Positions 58,122-64,000 of a stretch of DNA of 64,000 bases are shown here, piece by piece. Location of the stretch: the NCBI GenBank assembly GCA_036874045.1, contig JAZBRI010000011.1, positions 13,162,001 to 13,226,000 on the forward strand. Reading direction: 5' to 3'. A program made the translations under genes and the position numbers. Each line of letters begins with the position of its first letter. Within the stretch, counting starts at the first letter, position 1. The DNA is from Cymodocea nodosa. Its lineage: Eukaryota > Streptophyta > Magnoliopsida > Alismatales > Cymodoceaceae. A model generated the notes under the pieces. That model saw only the letters and a list, made by a program, of their open reading frames with translations, was not told where the DNA came from and made no database searches.

Positions 58122-60415
58122 GCTCTCGAGGTGGTCGACGAGCTCCTTCGCCTGGCACGAGCCGAAATCAGGGTCGGCGTCCTCGTACGACCAGACAAGC
58201 GCGGTCTCCTTGTCTTCTATGGTCGAGCCGTCGGTGGTCTCGGTGTAGAGCTTCATCACAGGCTCGGCGATCTGCTTCCAGCTGCAATTCGCCGCCGACG
58301 CACATGTCTCCCACTCGATACCCCTCTTCGGCCTGAACGAAGAAGAACGATGCAAAACCACATCAGCGGATTCCCGTCCATGTATCTCCGATGACATGGG
58401 AATTTTCGTACTTACTACCTGATGAAGTATCCATGCTCCGCCGCCATCCCGAGATTCTCACAGGGAGAGAACCAGTCGCTCAACGTGCTCCGGCTGCGGG
58501 CGCTGACGAGGAACACTAAATTGTTGCGGTCGTCGCACAGGTTGTTCAGTATCTCGATCGTCTTGGTGTTGGGACTCTTGTCGATGGAAGCTTGGGGCAT
58601 GAGTGTGCCATCGTAGTCGAGCAGGATGGCACGAACCTTGGTCCTCTTGTACGCCGACACGATGTGCTCCATGGACAGCTTCCGGAAGTTGGGGTCGAGG
58701 GCGACGACCCTGAAGCCCAGGCCGAAGCCGATGCCCCAACACCTTCTCCTGACGTGGTCCCTGCAAGTCCTCTCCAGGTCCTGGAGGAAGCTGTGCGCCC
58801 AATAGCCGACGTCGTGAGTGCTGACGTACCGGTAATGCTTCTCGTGCCTCAGCTGCTTCTCCGACTCCGCCATCTCCAGCGCCGAGTCCATGGCCTCCGC
58901 CACCGCGTCGATGTTCCAGGGATTCACACGGATAGCGCCGCTGAGAGACGGAGAGCACCCAATGAACTCTGAGACCACCAGCATGCTCTTCTTGGGCGCC
59001 GACGGAGGCAACTTCAACAGACAGTCAAGCTTCTCGTTGCCTTGCCTGGAGATGACGTACTCGTATGGGATGAGGTTCATGCCGTCCCTCACCGCGGTGA
59101 CCAGGCAACACTCCGCCACGACGTAGTAAGCCATCCTTTCGTAAAACTGTAGCGGTCGGTCGATCAACACCACCGGCTCGTACCCCGGCCGACCGAAGTT
59201 CTCGTTGATCCGCTTCACCATCCCATGCGTCTCCGCTTGCACGTCCCTCACGTCCTTTCCCCGGCCCCTGGCTGGGTTGGCGATCTGAACCAGGACCACC
59301 CTCCCCCGCCACTGTGGGTGCTGCTTCAGCAACTGTTCCATGGCCAGCAGCTTCAGGCTTATACCCTTGAAGATGTCCATGTCGTCCACTCCCAGCAGCA
59401 TTATCCTGCCGACGCTATGAAACTTCTCGATCAGCTCGGCAACCTTCGCCTCCGTCTCAGGGAGGCCAAGCACCGACTGGAGTTGACCCATGTGTATTCC
59501 GACCGGCAGAATCTTAATGCTGACGGTGCGGCCGTAGTACTCGAGCCCGATGTAGCCGCGCTTCGATTCGTACGAAAGCCCGAGCATCCGACTACAGCAG
59601 GAGAGAAAATGCCGTGCGTAGTCGAACGTATGGAACCCGATGAGGTCCGAGTTGAGGAGCGCGCGCAGCAACTCCTCCCTCACCGGCAACGTCTTGTAGA
59701 TTTCCGACGACGGGAAGGGACTGTGGAGGAAGAAGCCCAGCTTGACTCGATTGAACCGTTTCCGGAGGAATGTGGGCAGCACCATGAGATGGTAGTCATG
59801 GACCCAGACAAAGTCGTCGTCCGGGTTGATCACCTCCAGAATCTTATCCGCAAAGATCTTGTTCACGGAGACGTACGCCTGCCAGAGTGACCGGTCGAAC
59901 CTCCCGCCCAGGTCCGGCGACAGAGGAAGCATGTAGTGGAATAAAGGCCATAGCTGCTGCTTGCAGAACCCATGGTAGTACCGTGAGAACAGCTCCGGCG
60001 GGAGGAACGTCGGCACGCATTTGTAGTTCTCCAGAAGGACTTGGGCGACTTCCTCCTGCTCCGACACCGGAATTTCGTCCTTCAGGCACCCGATGTAAAT
60101 GAAGTCCATGTCGTCGTGGTCGGCCGAGAGGCCGTCCTTCAGCTGGAGGAGGAGCGAATCCTCGTCCCACACGAAATCCCATCCTGTCCGGTCGTGGCGC
60201 CGGTGGGCACGGATTGGGAGCTGATTACCGACGACAATCGTCCGGTCGCGGAGGACGGACTGCGACGAAGAATTCGCATCGTTGTCCTCGTCGTCGATGT
60301 CGGAGATGATGCCGGCAACGGTCATCACCCGGGGGATTCGGCTGTTCATCTTGCCGAAAGATGGAGCTTCGCCGGAGACGAGGTCAAGAAGGTTAGAGTA
60401 CGACCTCGACGCCAT
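58059..60415 (-). CDS. Class II trehalose-phosphate synthase, 3' end replaced
   Basis: Exons (minus): 58419-60415 and 58059-58332. The product starts MASRSYSNLLDLVSGE, the conserved start of class II TPS (TPS5-11 group); an in-frame ATG at 60517 is judged leader. Residues 1 to about 560 form the GT20 synthase-like domain (WVHDYHLMVLPTFLRKR, FFLHSPFPSSEIYKTLP, HTFDYARHFLSCCSRM). The phosphatase-like domain begins with the HAD motif LLDYDGTL (Asp600/Asp602). Homology runs to QAKELVDHLES (residue 736). Then 20 unrelated residues and a stop follow at 58059. Family members are about 850-860 aa, so roughly 100 residues, including the GDDRSDEDMF motif, are missing. Class II proteins are mostly regulatory, tied to trehalose-6-phosphate/SnRK1 signalling. 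The gene may be a recent pseudogene or make a truncated protein. Confidence 0.85.
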
Positions 60416-60996
60416 TTTTTTCTGAATTATAAGAGAGAAAACAGGGAACTTCCTAACAACAACAAGAATATCTCTGGGTAGCGAAAAAAAAAACAGATTT
60501 TTATGGTTTTTCGTCACTAAATCTAGCTGATCTAAACCCTAGAACAAACTTCTCTCAGAAACAAGGAAGACAAAGAGCAACAAAGAAAGCAAAAAGTTTT
60601 CACCTTTTCCTCCCCTTCTTCCCTTCTACCAGCTTAATGATGTGAAATACCCACAGAAAAGCTTCTAGGGTTTGATGATTGTTCCAAACGAAGGAGACAA
60701 GGAACAGAATCGGAGGGAACAGCCAATTGGATTTAACCCGGAAGAGGAGCACAGATCAGATAGGAAAAGAATGGCAAAGACCAAGCAAAGCAGGAAGTAT
60801 TCTCATGTCGGAGAGATCAGGTCTTGTACCGGCATACCAACTAAATTTCATGATACAAAATCACAATAAAAAATAGAAATATCATGAACAAACCCACCAC
60901 CGCAGATCCAAACACCAAACTCCTCCGAAGCAGCAAAATGCAGGAAGAAGATCACAAAAGTAAAGACGAGGGGGCAAAGAGGAAACAGAGAGCGAT
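60416..60996 (-). promoter_or_regulatory. TPS upstream region and 3' flank of the PHD-finger gene
   Basis: The 581 bp between the two minus-strand genes must hold the 3' end of the PHD gene and the TPS promoter and leader. Several upstream ATGs occur on the minus strand between 60800 and 60890. Class II TPS leaders often carry upstream open frames, but no transcript start is known here. Confidence 0.45.
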
Positions 60997-63900
60997 TCAA
61001 AGAACAACAACCATGTTCCTATGGTTAACATGAATTCTACTCATGATTTCATTGTTAATGAGTTTTGGTACCTTGGGTGGCCGAAATGAAGTACCGAAAA
61101 CTTGTGCAACAGAATAGTGCCGACCATAGCATCCCATACACAAAAATTTCTTGGGTACCTCATCGGCATCATTGACACCTATGCACCTAGTGTGCGCCCA
61201 AACACCACACTTATCGCATGCCACCATTCTCTCTCCATCGTCGTCTTCAGCTCCGCAAAGGCAATCAACGACCCACTTCTCGGTTCCCCTCTCCATTCGG
61301 AATTGGGCCAACCTGCTGTCACTTGGGCACCTACCCTTGACCTTGACGCTGCCAATCTTGCCAATCAAGAATTTGACATTCGTCGAGTCACAAAAGCTCT
61401 CGTAGCCTACCAATTTGTCCACTTCAAACCTTTGATATGATACGTATACTTCCCTAAAAGCTTTTGTTGCTGCCAGACTCAGAAGTGCAATGGTGGCTGT
61501 TCCTGGTAGGACTAACGGCTCAGTTGGTGGTACCGTATGATCTTTCGATTGGTCTATCAATTCAATCTCACACCAAATGTGAAGAGAATTTGTAGTGTCG
61601 GCTGGAAAGAACCTATCATAATTCTTAATAAACCGTTTGCAATCTAGTAGGGCTGTTGCGGACTTGAGAGCCAGCGCTCGTGTCGCATCTGGCCTGTAGG
61701 AATGCATGGTATGAGGGTTAAGCAGAGCATCATACAGAAATTTAAGATCACGGATTATATTCTCTTCAGATGGCCTCCTCAAAACCTGGAAATTAGGTGG
61801 ACTCTCCAGAGCCTTTTGAAGCCTACACAAAAAAATTAAACTAATTCCATCAAAATTCATTGCATAAAGAGCTCAAACTGCGTTTCTGTATGCATGACCC
61901 AGTTCATATACCTGTACTCAATGGAGTGTGCATCTGCATTGAATCGAACAGCTACTATCATGCCATCACCGGTTAGCTTGCCACCTAATCCCATGAGGCA
62001 GTAATCAAGCAGCTCAGAAGTCCCTATTGAGTAACATAGTGCTCCCTTTAGAGCACGCAATGAAACCCAATTACCATTTGCAACTGCTCGTAGGACCTTG
62101 ACGATTGCTTCTTCCACTATCTTCACATCTTCAACCGTCCACGCACACAGTATCCCACAGAAGGCTTGCAGGTGCTTCCTTGTAACAGAATCTGATCTAG
62201 CTAATTCATGAGTTTCATTTGTCAACTGCAACATGAAATGAAAAATATTCCCTATTGTCAACAGCTGTTGATCAGACAATGACCTATAGAAGGCAATTAC
62301 ATCCTGTAGTTGGCAGCGCGGTGACCGAGAATGAGAGAAGAAAAGTGAGATTGGTAATTTAGAGAGGGTGTTGATGGCATCTTTATAAGCCTCTGAAGTT
62401 ATTGCATAGCTTCCCGTGCTAAACTCATAACCCCACTCCCCGAACCAAGAACGCCCTGTAGTAATTGCATGAAGAAGACGATACTCTAATCCATACTTCT
62501 TTGCTGTGTCCATCACGGTTACCTTCCTGCAAAATATACAGAAAATATATAATTAATACGTTGAACCTTTATGTAGGTGTCTCAAGTCCAACTACACGGT
62601 ACATAATGGCACAAATTCGAAATTTGGCACGACCATTCCTATACAAACTCTTCCCTAACCGAAATGACTTTACCACTTGCAGATGAGTTTAAAATATCAT
62701 GAGCAGATGTACGTTCAAAAGGAATTCAGAAATAATCAATAACTTCAAACTTCTATAAGAGATACTCTGAGGGACAAACTTATGTTACCAGAAATTTCTA
62801 AGATTACTTTAATCCACTTTCTAAACATGTATTATTACATTAAAATACGACAAACAATGTTGGCACATATACTCTTATACATCATCCCTAAAAATCAATG
62901 ACTTGTGAAATGGGAAGTGCTTTGACATGGTATTATTTTCCTATGTAAGAATATGATCACACATAGGAAGGTCAATTTAACATTATGTTATCATGTAACT
63001 TTCTAACATGAGTAACCAACCAATGGCAGATAGTGTGATCTTTAGATTCAAATCAAGCAAAAACAACCAATAATATCAAAAAAAGTCAACATGAATAAAT
63101 TAAAGATGTAATCATTAGGCAATTGGGCTAAAACACCTCTTCAATGAAATATGGAAATTTTGTTAGCAAGAATCCCTCCTCTTCATAAGAGAAACCTAGG
63201 AAGAGTAATAGTGACTCAAATTGCAAGCAAGGAGAGAGAGATCCACACAACTGCCTATAACGTAAGAAGAGAACAAGAACAATTGAAACTTGGGAGTGAG
63301 TAGGTCGAAGACTTGAAGAGCATGCTCCTTTTGAATGTGGTTAATGATGCTGACTTGATGGGTACTTTGGGCCATGTCAATAATGCCAGCATGACAAAAG
63401 AGCATGCCAATAGATACGAGAGCAATATTAAGAACATGTCAACCGATGTGGGAATAGTCATGCATGAACCAATGCATAAATTAATTTTCACCAAAATATC
63501 GATTGAAGTTCCATATTGTAGGAAATACCCAAAAATGACGTATTTTCAGAAATGATATGTCCGCAAAATTCCGTCAACACATTTTGATTTTGAACCCTGC
63601 ATACGATAATGGCCATTATTTTAAGCCTACTTCTGCCTTAATATTATTCTTACAGCGGTTAGGGCATGTGTTACTCATCAAAATACCAACCTCAATCTTA
63701 TGAACAAAATTTCTGACAGAATTTCCTGCACCAACTCCTTTTCACGAAATAAAGTATATAATATGTTTTATCAAATTATTCAAAACCAGCTTTAACTAAA
63801 AAATCACACCTGATAAATACGAAAATCAAACTAATCATAAGTAGAGAAGCAACATCATCTATATAAATAATTTCAAATAACAATTAACTGCATCTATAAA

Positions 63901-64000
63901 TGTTACCTGACTCGAAGCATTGTACATAACCGGTCCCAAAAGTTCATGACATCACGCCCCCTTAAAAATTTTGAACCACCTTCTTTACCATTGACTTTGA
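60997..64000 (-). CDS. PHD-finger protein, MMD1/At1g33420-like, C-terminal exons
   Basis: Exons (minus): beyond the right edge to 63907, 61912-62526, 60997-61822; phases agree. The visible part encodes VNGKEGGSKFLRGRDVMNFWDRLC, KKYGLEYRLLHAITTGRSWFGEWGYEF and a helical middle region. Near the end is a C4HC3 PHD finger: CLCGAEDD, ACDKCGVWAHTRC, KKFLCMGC. Plant proteins with this layout include MALE MEIOCYTE DEATH 1, which reads histone marks in male meiocytes, and its relatives. Membership is by memory of the conserved blocks. The N-terminal half lies outside the window. The called stop (60997-60999) follows a tail after RHYSVAQVFGTSFRPPK. A GT donor right after PPK (about 61072) leaves open that a further short exon exists. 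Confidence 0.8.
62527..63906 (-). other. Intron of the PHD-finger gene
   Basis: A 1.38-kb AT-rich intron bounded by AG|GTAACA (63907) and TTTTGCAG (62527). Frames on both strands (63196-63555) show no recognised content. Confidence 0.7.

Noticed and set aside
60413..60517. N-terminal extension of TPS from the ATG at 60517
   Set aside because: The conserved class II start MASRSYSNLLDL is at 60415. The extension is unconserved and reads like leader.

Overview
This window is plant nuclear DNA. The evidence is a nuclear photosystem I gene (PSAN) with a bipartite transit peptide, plant-type families (RABC GTPase, class II trehalose-phosphate synthase, AIG1-type GTPase), many phase-conserved introns, and AT-rich intergenic DNA carrying Copia, LINE and MULE-like relics. 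Some genes have GC-rich exons (AP180-type, TPS, PSAN exon 1) and others AT-rich exons (FAS2, SAC). That mixture suggests a non-grass monocot, but the assignment is only an inference.

Layout, left to right. The first exon of a RABC/Rab18-type GTPase (minus) lies at 1559-1697. A MULE-like element with long terminal inverted repeats and a GC-rich repetitive core spans 2654-4617. PSAN (minus, 3 exons) is at 5294-6514, about 0.5 kb from an intronless ANTH/AP180 clathrin adaptor (minus, 7000-8814). FAS2, the p60 subunit of chromatin assembly factor 1 (minus, 12 exons, 545 aa), covers 10377-18173. It is divergent from a FIG4-like SAC phosphoinositide phosphatase (plus, 16 exons, 887 aa) at 21032-42952, whose introns are loaded with retroelements. 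Next come tRNA-Ser(UGA) (minus, 44589-44669), a small basic unrecognised protein (45466-45999) and an AIG1/IAN GTPase ending in a CaaX box (plus, coding 49128-52838). An orphan 5' gene end sits near 53630-54228, followed by LINE debris (54820-56100). A class II trehalose-phosphate synthase whose 3' end is replaced by unrelated sequence lies at 58059-60415 (minus). The C-terminal exons of an MMD1-like PHD-finger protein (minus) run off the right edge.

The host genes form no pathway cluster; this is ordinary gene neighbourhood structure. The most informative parts are the transposon stratigraphy inside SAC intron 7 (LINE, interrupted by Copia, interrupted by a 1.74-kb element with an 8-bp target duplication and an internal array of hairpin-forming repeats), two GC-AG introns needed to keep FAS2 and SAC in frame, the chimeric TPS 3' end, and a possible retained intron in the AIG1 gene that would swap a prenylated tail for a hydrophobic one. 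I joined exons by hand from reading frame, splice sites and remembered family conservation, without any alignment or transcript data.
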